Positions 43,528 through 51,976 of a DNA stretch of 64,000 bases are shown here, piece after piece (positions within the stretch are counted from its first letter, which is position 1; every line of letters begins with the position of its first letter). The translations under genes were made by a program, and so were the position numbers. The stretch covers positions 485,892 to 549,891 of the forward strand of contig JALGYY010000017.1 in assembly GCA_025782575.1 (NCBI GenBank). The letters are read 5' to 3'. This DNA is from a bacterium. Its GTDB lineage: Bacteria; Orphanbacterota; Orphanbacteria; Orphanbacterales; Orphanbacteraceae. Below the pieces are notes generated by a model. That model saw only the letters and a list, made by a program, of their open reading frames with translations. It was not told the DNA's origin and searched no databases.

Positions 43528-44195
43528 ATCGTCTCCCCAACGATCTCAATGGTGCATGCTCCAGTGGTTGTCGCATCGTTTGAGCCAAATCCATCCCTAT
43601 CCTTTGATCAAATCGCGAGCTAGATCATTCGTAGGTTTCCGTTCGGTCTTCATGTTGTTAAAGACCACTAAAGTTTCTCAGCATGCCGATCGTCGATACA
43701 CGAAGTCGTGGGGCGATTCTGACCCGCACTCCCTGTAGGAATCGACGACCATTTGTACGAGATTTCCGCACGTGTCCATTAGGAGCCCCCCATCTTGACG
43801 GATCCGTCCTTTGGCGCTGGGTTCTTCGAAAGCATTCAGCTACAGTCGGCGTATCCGGTTGGTAGCAGAAACTCCTCGGCCTAGTACCGCACTTGGCAAA
43901 AGCGTGACGGGGATGCATTCCAAACGGGCGCTGTGAACAGGTTGGCAGGGTGTTAGACAAGACAGCGGTTCCTCCTTCGGAACTCAAAAGCGTCTCATAG
44001 CTTACGACTTGAATATATCTGAGATATTGGGAATTACACGCGACAGTTAGCGACATGTTATTGAGGCACCAACACCAAGGAAGTGATCACCCACGGGAGG
44101 AGAAGTCGCTTGATTTTGCGCGGGTTAGCTGAAAAGCGACAGAGAGCGACAGTTAAGATCGTACAGTATGGCCAAGCCCTGAAAGGAGGGAGAGA
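43528..44195. other. Divergent control region of the ubiquitin-like cassette
   Basis: This 668-base region separates the cassette (minus strand) from the methyltransferase-like gene (plus strand). It has ATATC-TGA-GATAT symmetry near 44014-44026 and four GCGACA copies (44040-44151). Short frames such as the 18-codon one at 43597-43653 (minus) may be leader peptides but have no ribosome site. No long gene here has family support. It likely holds both promoters. Confidence 0.55.
44040..44151 (+). promoter_or_regulatory. Paired GCGACA direct repeats (operator or iteron-like)
   Basis: GCGACA occurs at 44040, 44050, 44136 and 44146. Each pair has a period of 10 bases (one helical turn) and the pairs are 96 bases apart. 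An inverted AGTCGCT lies at 44104. The sites lie 45-155 bases before the start of the HTH-methyltransferase-like gene, so they may be its operators or bind a partitioning or replication protein. Repeat spacing is read directly; the role is inferred. Confidence 0.5.
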
Positions 44196-45581
44196 GTGCA
44201 AAACAGGGTAAAGCGAAATAGGGATACGATGTGGCTTTCCACTTCACAAAAGGAACGAATTCGACATAGACTGTCCGAACTTAGCCTCACCACCGAGCAG
44301 GCCACAGAGAAGATGATGATTGATGGTGCTCGCGTGCGCTCAAGATGGCTTCAGCGGGTGCTCGATCCCGCAAGAAGCAAGAACTATGAACGCCGCTATC
44401 TTTTTGAGCTTGCGCGCATCCTGGGAATGGAGCTCAAACAGTTATTGGGCGCCCGAAACCTCCAAAACCGGCCATCCTCGGACTTAGTTGTTCTTTTGGA
44501 TGAGCTTCATTACATCGACATTGAGCTCCTGACTGAGTACGCGATGCAGGGGCCACAGGATTGGACGGATCGGCGCTGGAATGAGTATGTACATGACAAG
44601 CATTCAAACGTTGGCTACCACACCCACCTTATGTCCCACGCTTCGGATCTACTTAATCAGTTTGAAAGAATGGGGGATGAGAGGTGGAAAAGATACCCCC
44701 CGGTTAGCTTAGAAATTTTTCTAGACAAAATGGACTCTGTTACAGGAGAAGGGTGCTTCCTCTCCTACTATGGAGACGGGCTTCTTGTCGGTGGAATCAC
44801 AAATCGCCTCGATAAGATCGATAATATTGCAAGGATATCTCATCGAACAATTCTCCCCCGACTCTCGTACGCGCACATTAAATACAGAGGTTTAGACCTA
44901 CACACCCAGTTCATGCCTGGACTCTGGCCAAGTCTCTTCATTGATGTACGCACGCTTCATATTCTCGAGGAATTAGAAATATTGCCTAGCAGTGCAGAGA
45001 GGGTTTTAAACATAGGATCGGGAACAGGCTTTCAATTCATCGTGACATTTGCCCACTCCACAAGCTGTAAGGTGCTCGCGTTTTCTGAATTCTTGCCGCG
45101 AATGCAGCACCTCATTGGAATGAATATTCTCAAGAATGATGAACAGTTTCGCCATATAGATCGATACTCACAGCTGTTTTATCTTGGACGCTTATATGCA
45201 CAGTTGAAAGAGGAAAGATTTGACCTGGTGCTCTGCAATCCGCCATTGAGTATTCTTCTTGACGACGAACTCCTAAGTTCACCCTCCAGTGAATACGTAG
45301 TTCCTACGGAGATGATTCTGCGGGAGGTCGTGCGATTTCCGTCCGCAATGGCAGAACGGATCTATGTCCTAATACCTGAGTTATTTGTCAGATCGTGTAG
45401 GCAGGCCGCCGATTCGGTGGGCAATGTTTTAAAGAAAGTCGGACCACCAATTAACGCTCCGCTTCTCCCACCCTTCGGCGTTGAGGTTGGATATCCCGAT
45501 GCTTGGGATCAATTCTTCAAAGAGGATTCGGACGGGTTTAAGAAATATGTACTGCAACTCTTTGAAATTCTTCGTCCATGA
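44196..45581 (+). CDS. SAM-dependent methyltransferase-like protein with N-terminal HTH-like region
   Basis: This 461-residue protein begins at a GTG with AAAGGAGGG upstream. Residues 15-85 contain helices like a DNA-binding region (RIRHRLSELSLTTEQATEKM) and a charged linker follows. The C-terminal Rossmann domain has motif I NIGSGTGFQ near 271-279 and motif IV CNPPLSI near 348, the N-P-P signature of N6-adenine or protein-glutamine methyltransferases. The fourth motif residue is Leu instead of Tyr or Phe, which may change or remove activity. It is divergent to the cassette and next to the GCGACA repeats, so it could be a regulator or modification enzyme of the island. Confidence 0.72.
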   Translation: MQNRVKRNRDTMWLSTSQKERIRHRLSELSLTTEQATEKMMIDGARVRSRWLQRVLDPARSKNYERRYLFELARILGMELKQLLGARNLQNRPSSDLVVLLDELHYIDIELLTEYAMQGPQDWTDRRWNEYVHDKHSNVGYHTHLMSHASDLLNQFERMGDERWKRYPPVSLEIFLDKMDSVTGEGCFLSYYGDGLLVGGITNRLDKIDNIARISHRTILPRLSYAHIKYRGLDLHTQFMPGLWPSLFIDVRTLHILEELEILPSSAERVLNIGSGTGFQFIVTFAHSTSCKVLAFSEFLPRMQHLIGMNILKNDEQFRHIDRYSQLFYLGRLYAQLKEERFDLVLCNPPLSILLDDELLSSPSSEYVVPTEMILREVVRFPSAMAERIYVLIPELFVRSCRQAADSVGNVLKKVGPPINAPLLPPFGVEVGYPDAWDQFFKEDSDGFKKYVLQLFEILRP

Positions 45582-45978
45582 CTGGGGGGAAAGCCTTATT
45601 AGATTTTCTGTATTCCGTCTCTACATGGAAGACGATGTACTTTACATTGGATACAATGTAGAGCTTCCTCAAGTTGGTGATAGATACATGATCAGGCATC
45701 ACGTGTATCTAAGCGGAGCTCTCGAGCCAATTGTCAACATAGTCGAGAATGCATCCAAGAGTTTCATCCACGGATACTTGAGTGGAATTCTCTCTTACAA
45801 AGCTATGCATCTAAGGTTGATCAATGGGATTCTGGATGATGGAATGGGGACCGGTCAAACCACGGCTGCCCACCCGATTCCGAAGGAGGATTTGGAATCA
45901 ATTGTGAATCGTTTTGGAAGAGCAGCGTTTAGTTCTATTGATACATTTGAAACGGGAGGGGAAATCCGTGAGTCCTGA
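45547..45978 (+). CDS. Hypothetical protein following the methyltransferase-like gene
   Basis: This frame overlaps the end of the methyltransferase-like gene by 35 bases and codes for about 143 residues starting MYCNSLKFF. An in-frame ATG at 45625 (MEDDVLYIGYNVELPQ) is another start; neither has a good ribosome site. The protein is mixed alpha/beta with SFIHGYLSGILSYKAMHLR in the middle. No family was recognised. It is probably translated with the preceding gene. Confidence 0.5.
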   Translation: MYCNSLKFFVHDWGESLIRFSVFRLYMEDDVLYIGYNVELPQVGDRYMIRHHVYLSGALEPIVNIVENASKSFIHGYLSGILSYKAMHLRLINGILDDGMGTGQTTAAHPIPKEDLESIVNRFGRAAFSSIDTFETGGEIRES

Positions 45979-46061
45979 CAAGATCGATACTTGCCATCTC
46001 TGGTCGCCATATTCTCGTAGTTGCAGAGTGGTCTCCTTCCCCATGTGGCTTTCTTGTCGAT

Positions 46062-48002
46062 TCAGCCCTTGTCACGGAATCTGATTTCCACTCGGATCGG
46101 AATCAGCAATCCACTTTCCGCAAGTTCCTTCTCGACCTTTACCATAGCTGCCTGATCAGTCGCCACAACTACGACCTTAGAAAAGCCCGACAACAAGCTT
46201 TTCTTCACATTTCCAATCACATCGCTCATTCCAGTCTCAATCTCAACAGAAACGCTCTCATCGGCTCTCGTAGCCAATACATCAACCCTACCGCCGACTC
46301 GAGGAGCTTCAATCTGGACCTTGTAACCTTCTTCCCTGAGTTTCTCAGCCCAGTGATGCTTCCAGAACTCGTGCGCGATTGACTCACGAGTGAACTCACC
46401 CTTGATACCAAGGATTTTCCTCGCCCTTGTCGACAATCTCAGAAGATTCTTCCTGGTTCGCCCGATGGTAACGAGCTGCTCATCCAGCCATCCATTCCGG
46501 ACAAGCATCGATTTAATCCGATGGCCCTTGTCAACCGACCATCTCAAACGTTTGTATCGAGCGTCTACACCATCATTCCTATTCCGTAGAATATCCTGGA
46601 TAAGAACGAATTCATCGCCTTGAAGGCCTTTATCTCCAACCCGAGACCGTCCCAGGACCCCAGAGTCCCTTCCTACAGCCTTTCTCAGTCCCGAGAGTGT
46701 CATAGAACCGCTCATGTAGCTCTCTAGGAGCTGATCTGTTACAGACCCCTTGGGGACTTGCATGTGAGGAATGTTTAACAATACTGGAAAAGTCCAGCGA
46801 TCTTGAAGTTGGCAAATTGCTTGACCAACTGGCAGTCGCGCAAGGTGACCTTTATCATCCGCATCCAGCCGGCAAATATTGGAAGCAACATTTACGTCAG
46901 CAGGGTCCTTCTGATTCATGAACAGCGTGGCGAATGCATTGCCAAGGCCAGCCCGGCTGATCATGGAGCAATTCTGATCCACAATAATGATTCCGAGCCC
47001 AACCTCTCTAGCTTCCCGTAACAACCGCTCGAGGATTGACTCCTTTTGATTCCTGCCTCGATAAAGAACGTGGTGTGCCTCCTCAATAATCAGGACAAGA
47101 TCAAGTCTCTCGCGAGCTCTCGCAGACAATTTTGTGTAGAAGATCCAGAGTGCCAATGCCTGAGTCAGCACCTTCTTAGACGCGTGATCCAAACCATTCA
47201 ATTCTATCATGCTAAAACCGTTAAGTAGCTTGTCAATCGTTGTTTCTTGTGAGCTTCTAGTTCCTGAATCTAGATTGGCGAATGCAAGACTCTCAAGTGC
47301 TCGAATCGCTGATGTCTTCCACCCAAGCTTACGACCTTTTTCGTCGTGCTTCTCAACTTCCAGTAGCACATCATTAACTGTCGGGCTCAGAATGCCATGA
47401 TTGTAGCAGCTCACAATCCCCTTCTGTAGAATGCGCTGAGCACCCTCTCCAAGCTGGTAGGCTTCAGCGAAAATATCTACAATCAGGTTGATGTAGATGT
47501 GAGGCTCAAGATAAGGTGGCGAGACAAATGGATTGAAAGGTATCGGCGACAGTTTCTTTCCAGGAGTATAAACTGCAGCTTTCTTATTGAGAAGGGGGAG
47601 CATATGTCTGCCAGTGCGTTTCCAGTCAAGGAAAACCCATGCAATTCCTTTCTCAGTGAGCTGATCGAGGATATGAAAGACAAGATTTGTCTTACCGCTT
47701 CCACTCCGCCCAAACACTCCAAGATGTTGAAGCAGCTCTGATTTTGAAATTCCAAAATCCCACTTCTCCTTGTCGTAGAGAACCGTACCTAGATGTATGG
47801 GTCCTCTTGCTCGGTTTTTGGGAGGGAGACTCAAGAGAGGTTGCTTACGGAAATCTCCGAGAGTTCTATAGGCAAGCTGGATCAGGTGCTTGTCAAGAAG
47901 ATCTCTCAACTCAGAATCGGCAATGTCTCTAGTTCTTCTCCAGTGAGCTACCGCCTTGGGTTTGAGCGGTTCCAGTTTCCGGGCTAGTTTCTCAATTTCC
48001 AT
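46062..48002 (-). CDS. HerA-type ATPase with C-terminal nuclease-like domain
   Basis: This 646-residue protein has Walker A GRSGSGKT at 98-105, Walker B LVLIIEEAHHVLYRG near 300, and the HerA-like stretch LLREAREVGLGIIIVDQN. A DNA-binding-like middle (about 470-540) leads to a C-terminal domain with D in GRVDVLAT and E-x-E in VEIETG, then VKKSLLSGFSKVVVVA, like a PD-(D/E)xK nuclease or its inactive relative. In contrast, the first ATPase of the island has this domain as a separate gene. It overlaps the next upstream gene by 11 bases. HerA with nuclease partners acts in DNA end processing and in phage defence (established for the family). Confidence 0.8.
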   Translation of the reverse strand: MEIEKLARKLEPLKPKAVAHWRRTRDIADSELRDLLDKHLIQLAYRTLGDFRKQPLLSLPPKNRARGPIHLGTVLYDKEKWDFGISKSELLQHLGVFGRSGSGKTNLVFHILDQLTEKGIAWVFLDWKRTGRHMLPLLNKKAAVYTPGKKLSPIPFNPFVSPPYLEPHIYINLIVDIFAEAYQLGEGAQRILQKGIVSCYNHGILSPTVNDVLLEVEKHDEKGRKLGWKTSAIRALESLAFANLDSGTRSSQETTIDKLLNGFSMIELNGLDHASKKVLTQALALWIFYTKLSARARERLDLVLIIEEAHHVLYRGRNQKESILERLLREAREVGLGIIIVDQNCSMISRAGLGNAFATLFMNQKDPADVNVASNICRLDADDKGHLARLPVGQAICQLQDRWTFPVLLNIPHMQVPKGSVTDQLLESYMSGSMTLSGLRKAVGRDSGVLGRSRVGDKGLQGDEFVLIQDILRNRNDGVDARYKRLRWSVDKGHRIKSMLVRNGWLDEQLVTIGRTRKNLLRLSTRARKILGIKGEFTRESIAHEFWKHHWAEKLREEGYKVQIEAPRVGGRVDVLATRADESVSVEIETGMSDVIGNVKKSLLSGFSKVVVVATDQAAMVKVEKELAESGLLIPIRVEIRFRDKG

Positions 48003-48393
48003 CCTCGGGTGTGAGGTGTCTGTGCTTGTTCAGAAGCGCTAGAAGTCGATCTTGCAGATTAAGCAGCTTCTCCTCATAGCTTGATGTATTCCTGCGTCGT
48101 TCTTGGTCTATCTTCAGCAAGCGACCAATGAACCTCTCGCGTTCAGGAAACATCTCAGGAGAGTATCGGCGAGTTCTTCGTTCGATCCCAAGCAATTCCG
48201 TGCCAATCACGCATTCAGCTTCTAACAATGTCATCAGTTGATTCTTGTGGAGCCATCGAAGGCTCTGAAGATGATCCAGAGTGAGTTCCAATTCGCTTTC
48301 AATTATTGCTGTAATCGATGTTCTATCCTCATTTGATTTGGATCCAGTGACAACATCCCTTGCCTTGTCTTCCAGCTTCTTACTTATGCGCAT
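47992..48393 (-). CDS. Coiled-coil protein upstream of the HerA-type ATPase
   Basis: This is a 133-residue, mostly helical and charged protein (TSITAIIESELELTLDHL; RRRNTSSYEEKLLNLQDRLLALL) with heptad-like leucines at the end. It overlaps the ATPase start by 11 bases, so it is translationally coupled and perhaps a subunit. No family was recognised. The ribosome site is weak. Confidence 0.6.
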   Translation of the reverse strand: MRISKKLEDKARDVVTGSKSNEDRTSITAIIESELELTLDHLQSLRWLHKNQLMTLLEAECVIGTELLGIERRTRRYSPEMFPERERFIGRLLKIDQERRRNTSSYEEKLLNLQDRLLALLNKHRHLTPEDGN

Positions 48394-48527
48394 TTCAGTG
48401 TTTTGGATTTGATTCTTCTAAGGATTTGAACTGATCCAGTCTGAGAGTTTGGGCGTGTTGCACTTTCGATATTGGCACCGTGGTATGATTCATTGGTAGG
48501 CGAATGAACTCTAACTGGAGGTTTGTA

Positions 48528-48797
48528 ATGATCGTCAAGTACCTAGAGCGACTTTTGAAGTCAGCCCGAGTACAATTCCCAAGTGAGCTTAGTCTGGTAA
48601 TCCCCGAATTCAAGAATGCGAGCTGGGCTCGGCAGCTCGAAGTGATGGACTGGGATTTCAATCGACACTTGAGGATCGTCGCAGAACTAAGCGATGGGAC
48701 CCAGACTGAGAAGATCCTGGTATCGATTTATGATCTCAAGAGATTCTCGGCCAAGGAATTCGTAGACAGGGTTAGGTATTCGTTGGGCGTAACTTGA
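48528..48797 (+). CDS. Small protein, first of a paralogous pair
   Basis: This is an 89-residue protein, starting MIVKYLERLL, with GGAGG six bases before the ATG. It has the segment ASWARQLEVMDWDFNRHL, and SIYDLKRFSAKEFVDRVR at the C-terminus. Both match the paralogue at 49955-50248 (EKWAEKLTILDHDSNRSL; SVYNLKRLTVAEMIRLVR). It is alpha/beta with a short basic end. Function is unknown; two copies in one island suggest antitoxin, immunity or adaptor roles. Confidence 0.68.
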   Translation: MIVKYLERLLKSARVQFPSELSLVIPEFKNASWARQLEVMDWDFNRHLRIVAELSDGTQTEKILVSIYDLKRFSAKEFVDRVRYSLGVT

Positions 48798-48983
48798 TTC
48801 GTCCTACTTATCTAGTTGTCTGGTCGACCCTGGAGCAACGGTGAGGGGCTCAGGAATCCTCTCTGGGAGGTCTTCTGGCTGACACATGTTCATTGCTCTT
48901 CTTTGTCATCGAAATCCGATCCTGGGTGATTATCTATGACTGGCCGATATTTGGTGAATTGCTGTTTGGGACATCAGGGGACA

Positions 48984-49583
48984 TCACTGCAACGAATTTG
49001 TTTCTAGCAGGTTAGTTTCTGCTCGCCTAAGCAGATCCATAAACTTTTCACCCGTTTCTGTCAGTCTATACTTGGGATGAACATTCTTGTGATCCCAGAC
49101 CAGCTCGACGATTTCTCGCTCCAGGAAGAGCTTGATGATGTCCCGGACATTGTTGGAGCTCATTCTTAGAGTTGGATCTTGAAATCTGACTGCTCGCCAG
49201 GCTATCTGAAACGGTTGCCGAGCTTGAACGAGTTCTTTGATTACTGCTGATCTATGGGAGAAGCAAACCCATCCGTACAATTCCCAGTCAACTTCAGGGA
49301 AGTCGAGAATGCTAACTGGTAGTCCCCGTTCTTGCAGGAGCTTATGCTGACATTCTTTTCCTAGCTCTGTAAGCCAGTACAGGCGACTCTGCCTGGATTT
49401 TGGATTTAGACACTCAACTAGCTCATAGATTCGAAGCTCCCAGAGCACATCACTACATCGATCTCGAGACATATCAATGTGCTTGGAAAGCTGATTAGCA
49501 GTCATCGGTTGTTTGAGCTGCAGCAAGATCTGCTGCCGTCGCAATCCTTGCTCTAGCCAATGATAGGCTTCGCTAAGTTGCAT
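48984..49583 (-). CDS. Tandem winged-helix transcription factor
   Basis: This 199-residue protein contains two similar winged-helix units. The first (about 14-80) includes MTANQLSKHIDMSRDRCSD and RLYWLTELGKECQ. The second (about 110-185) includes MSSNNVRDIIKLFLERE and YRLTETGEKF. Duplicated MarR/ArsR-like folds of this kind are more usual in archaea. It lies divergent to the second small paralogue and may regulate it. Effector and targets are unknown. Confidence 0.68.
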   Translation of the reverse strand: MQLSEAYHWLEQGLRRQQILLQLKQPMTANQLSKHIDMSRDRCSDVLWELRIYELVECLNPKSRQSRLYWLTELGKECQHKLLQERGLPVSILDFPEVDWELYGWVCFSHRSAVIKELVQARQPFQIAWRAVRFQDPTLRMSSNNVRDIIKLFLEREIVELVWDHKNVHPKYRLTETGEKFMDLLRRAETNLLETNSLQ

Positions 49584-49954
49584 CTACAAAACTTCGCCGG
49601 CTACTTTACCTCCTTGCAGAATCTTCAATGAGATCTGCTTGTCTGACCAATTGGCAGTATGAAAGAATGAGCAAACCAGTCTTATGTTTTCAACTGATTG
49701 ACTCCTGTTTCATAAATCGAAACTATTATATAGAAAGAGACATCGACAATTAGTTCGCGGAGAGTCGATGGCTCTTTCGGGCTGCTCCTCTCTGGTGGAG
49801 GGGCGGCAATCTCAATTTTATTCTAGCTACCTAAGTAGCAACAAGTTGTTACAATTATTTGATAGTACCCAGAAAGAGGTGTGTTCTACTGATTCAAATA
49901 TTTTGTGGCGGTGCTCTATAATCTATGGGTGCTCTAGTTTTTGGAGATTCAGTC
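49584..49954. other. Intergenic control region upstream of the second paralogue
   Basis: This A+T-rich region has no gene that I can support. It includes TTATATAGAAAGAG near 49725 and a promoter-like pair at 49893-49922. Both flanking genes, the winged-helix protein and the small paralogue, are transcribed away from it. Confidence 0.45.
49893..49922 (+). promoter_or_regulatory. Promoter candidate for the second paralogue
   Basis: TATAAT at 49917-49922 is a perfect -10 box. TTCAAA at 49893-49898 is a weak -35 with an 18-base spacer. The start codon at 49955 follows 33 bases later with GGAG before it. Confidence 0.45.
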
Positions 49955-50248
49955 ATGGAAATTGTGTATGAACCAGATGGAAGCCGACCAGTTTGCGAAC
50001 AGTTTCCTGTCGAGTTCTTGATTTTCACAGAGCAGCTCAAGAGCGAGAAGTGGGCTGAGAAACTGACTATTCTTGATCATGACTCCAATCGGAGTTTGAC
50101 GTTTCTTGCTTTTGATGATGATGCAGTGCTTCGAAAGACAGATCCAATTAGTGTTTACAATCTAAAGCGGTTGACTGTAGCTGAAATGATTAGACTTGTG
50201 AGAACCTCTCTAAGGTTCCCTACAATCAAACCAGAACAGGATAGCTAG
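49955..50248 (+). CDS. Small protein, second of a paralogous pair
   Basis: This is a 97-residue protein starting MEIVYEPDGSRPV, with GGAG nine bases before the ATG. It is similar over its full length to the protein at 48528-48797, with shared patterns W-A-x-x-L and DxxNR and the C-terminal VYNLKRLT. The sequence is less basic and lacks the MIVKYLER start. It has its own promoter-like element. Function is unknown. Confidence 0.66.
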   Translation: MEIVYEPDGSRPVCEQFPVEFLIFTEQLKSEKWAEKLTILDHDSNRSLTFLAFDDDAVLRKTDPISVYNLKRLTVAEMIRLVRTSLRFPTIKPEQDS

Positions 50249-50289
50249 CATTTATACTTAGATCGCGGAAACTAGAGCGGAGATTTTCT

Positions 50290-50631
50290 ATGCGAACCAT
50301 CAATCGAGCGGCAATCATCGTGAAGCCAAAGCGGCCATACTTGGAATGGGCATTTAGCTTGGAAGAGAATCCACCAGAGTCCCTTGAATACATGCAACCT
50401 AAAACGTCAGTCTATCTGGTAGGTGAGGATCCTGAGAGGAGAGAGGAGTCAGCTCCTATTAAGAACTATTTTCAGGAGATTTTTCGCCTCGAGCTGGAAG
50501 GCTGGGATACTCGTGAGGATTTATGGCCAGACACGACCGATTTTCGTCTCTTCGAGCATTGGTTCGAGGTGGAGGCTGAGTCGGTAGTTGTGGACCTTGA
50601 GGGATCAAAGCTAGAAATTGAGGAGCTATAG
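50290..50631 (+). CDS. Small acidic hypothetical protein
   Basis: This 113-residue protein starts MRTINRAAIIVKPKRPYLEWA. It is acidic, with Trp in KRPYLEWAF and W-D-T-R-E-D-L-W-P-D, and a conserved-looking end FEHWFEVEAESVVVDLEG. Proteins of this type are found singly in many bacteria and have no assigned role. It follows the second paralogue by 41 bases on the same strand. Confidence 0.62.
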   Translation: MRTINRAAIIVKPKRPYLEWAFSLEENPPESLEYMQPKTSVYLVGEDPERREESAPIKNYFQEIFRLELEGWDTREDLWPDTTDFRLFEHWFEVEAESVVVDLEGSKLEIEEL

Positions 50632-50705
50632 CTGCTCGTGGGGCTATGCGGACCGTAATTAGCTGCAAATAATCATGTTATGGCTTTGGGGGTGTTTTAG
50701 CAAGC

Positions 50706-50735
50706 TTGAGCAATCAGCGAAAGTTATTGTAATAT
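50706..50735 (+). promoter_or_regulatory. Promoter candidate before tcmP
   Basis: TTGAGC at 50706-50711 and TAATAT at 50730-50735 are separated by 18 bases. A GCCGC-TGA-GCGGC palindrome lies at 50813-50825 between this element and the tcmP start. The palindrome is not followed by T, so it may be an operator or leader hairpin. Confidence 0.4.
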
Positions 50736-50861
50736 AATGGATTACTCACATTTCTCTGATTCTGAGCTTAGGGAGATAGTACTAGACATATGGTTAGGTC
50801 TGGTGCCACAATGCCGCTGAGCGGCTATTAGCTCGTTCTGCGCGCTCAAAGGGGGGAGAGA

Positions 50862-51965
50862 GTGGCTAGCCCAAAAGAAACCATTTGGGAGCTAGAACCG
50901 CACACTGCTGCCAAGCACCTAATCCTCAGACACTATCTGGAAGCCTGGTTCCCGATTCTATCTAAGTACCACAATCGATTAGTTTACTACGATGGCTTTG
51001 CTGGACCGGGCCGATACAAGCAGGGTGAAGAAGGATCCCCGATCGTTGCTCTCCGCGTTGCAATGGAACATAGCGCGGGCCTGGACTCTGAGCTTGTTTT
51101 CCGTTTCGTTGAGGAAAGGGAGGATCGCGCAAAGCATCTTGAGGACGAAATCGGGCGCCTTGACCCCCCTAATAACTTCAAATGGAAGGTTATCCCAGGA
51201 GAATTTAAGACCGCTCTTTCGGAAACCTTAGACTATCTCGATAACAAAAGGCTCGCAATCGCCCCAACGTTTGCATTCATAGATCCCTTTGGGATCAAGG
51301 GACTTCCGTTTTCTCTTATTAAGCGGCTGCTTTCACGAAAGCGATGCGAGGTTCTTATCACATTTATGACGACGCCTATGCAGAGGTTCATTGAAAAACT
51401 GCCCAACCAAGTGAATGTTCTGATCGGCAACGACAACGCAGCTGAGCAGATAGGCAGACTTGCCACTGCTAGGGAACGCAGCCTTGAGGCCCGCCAGTTG
51501 TATCAAGAATCACTTCGACGCGTAGCTAGTTTTGTTCGTTTCTTTAGAATGAGTGACGAAACCGGGCGTCCGATTTACGACCTATTCTTCGCGACAAACA
51601 ATGCCCAGGGTCACTACAAGATGAAGGAGGCTATGTGGAAGGCTGACGCATTAGGTGAGTACTCTTTCTGTGACGGCGTTGATCCAAACCAGATAACACT
51701 ATTTACGCCTGATCCCGGTTGTGATTACGCTCCAGTTCTCTGGAGAAGTTACAAAGGGAAGACAGTTTACTCTGACGATGTACTTAAGCATACTCGCGAT
51801 AAAACTCCTTTTCTGGAAAAGCATACTAGGGCAGCCCTCAAATTGCTCGAAGCCAAAGACGGGCTGAAAAACATGTCGATCGACGTTAGCAATAAGAAGC
51901 GTGATGGGTTACATCGTATAAAAGGTGCCTTTGCAGCAGGTACTCATATGACCTTCTCAAAGTAG
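50862..51965 (+). CDS. tcmP: Three-Cys-motif partner protein
   Basis: This 367-residue protein starts at a GTG with AAAGGGGGG upstream. It has ETIWELEPHTAAKHLILRHY at the start, YYDGFAGPGRYKQGEEGSP near 43-61, and FAFIDPFGIKGLPF near 137. These are hallmarks of the TcmP family, which looks like a Rossmann methyltransferase. It is always found next to a three-Cys protein, here the next gene 11 bases on. The biochemical role of the pair is not known; the family often lies in mobile or defence islands. Confidence 0.9.
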   Translation: MASPKETIWELEPHTAAKHLILRHYLEAWFPILSKYHNRLVYYDGFAGPGRYKQGEEGSPIVALRVAMEHSAGLDSELVFRFVEEREDRAKHLEDEIGRLDPPNNFKWKVIPGEFKTALSETLDYLDNKRLAIAPTFAFIDPFGIKGLPFSLIKRLLSRKRCEVLITFMTTPMQRFIEKLPNQVNVLIGNDNAAEQIGRLATARERSLEARQLYQESLRRVASFVRFFRMSDETGRPIYDLFFATNNAQGHYKMKEAMWKADALGEYSFCDGVDPNQITLFTPDPGCDYAPVLWRSYKGKTVYSDDVLKHTRDKTPFLEKHTRAALKLLEAKDGLKNMSIDVSNKKRDGLHRIKGAFAAGTHMTFSK

Positions 51966-51976
51966 GATTTAGGAGT

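Noticed and set aside
43658-44056. 132-codon open frame on the minus strand between the cassette and the methyltransferase-like gene
   Set aside because: It is rich in Arg, Pro and Cys with no family pattern, has no ribosome site, and covers the region with promoter-like and repeated sites. It is probably chance.
49768-49971. 67-codon plus-strand frame before the second small paralogue
   Set aside because: It is Ser/Cys-rich, runs through the TATAAT element and overlaps the real start at 49955.
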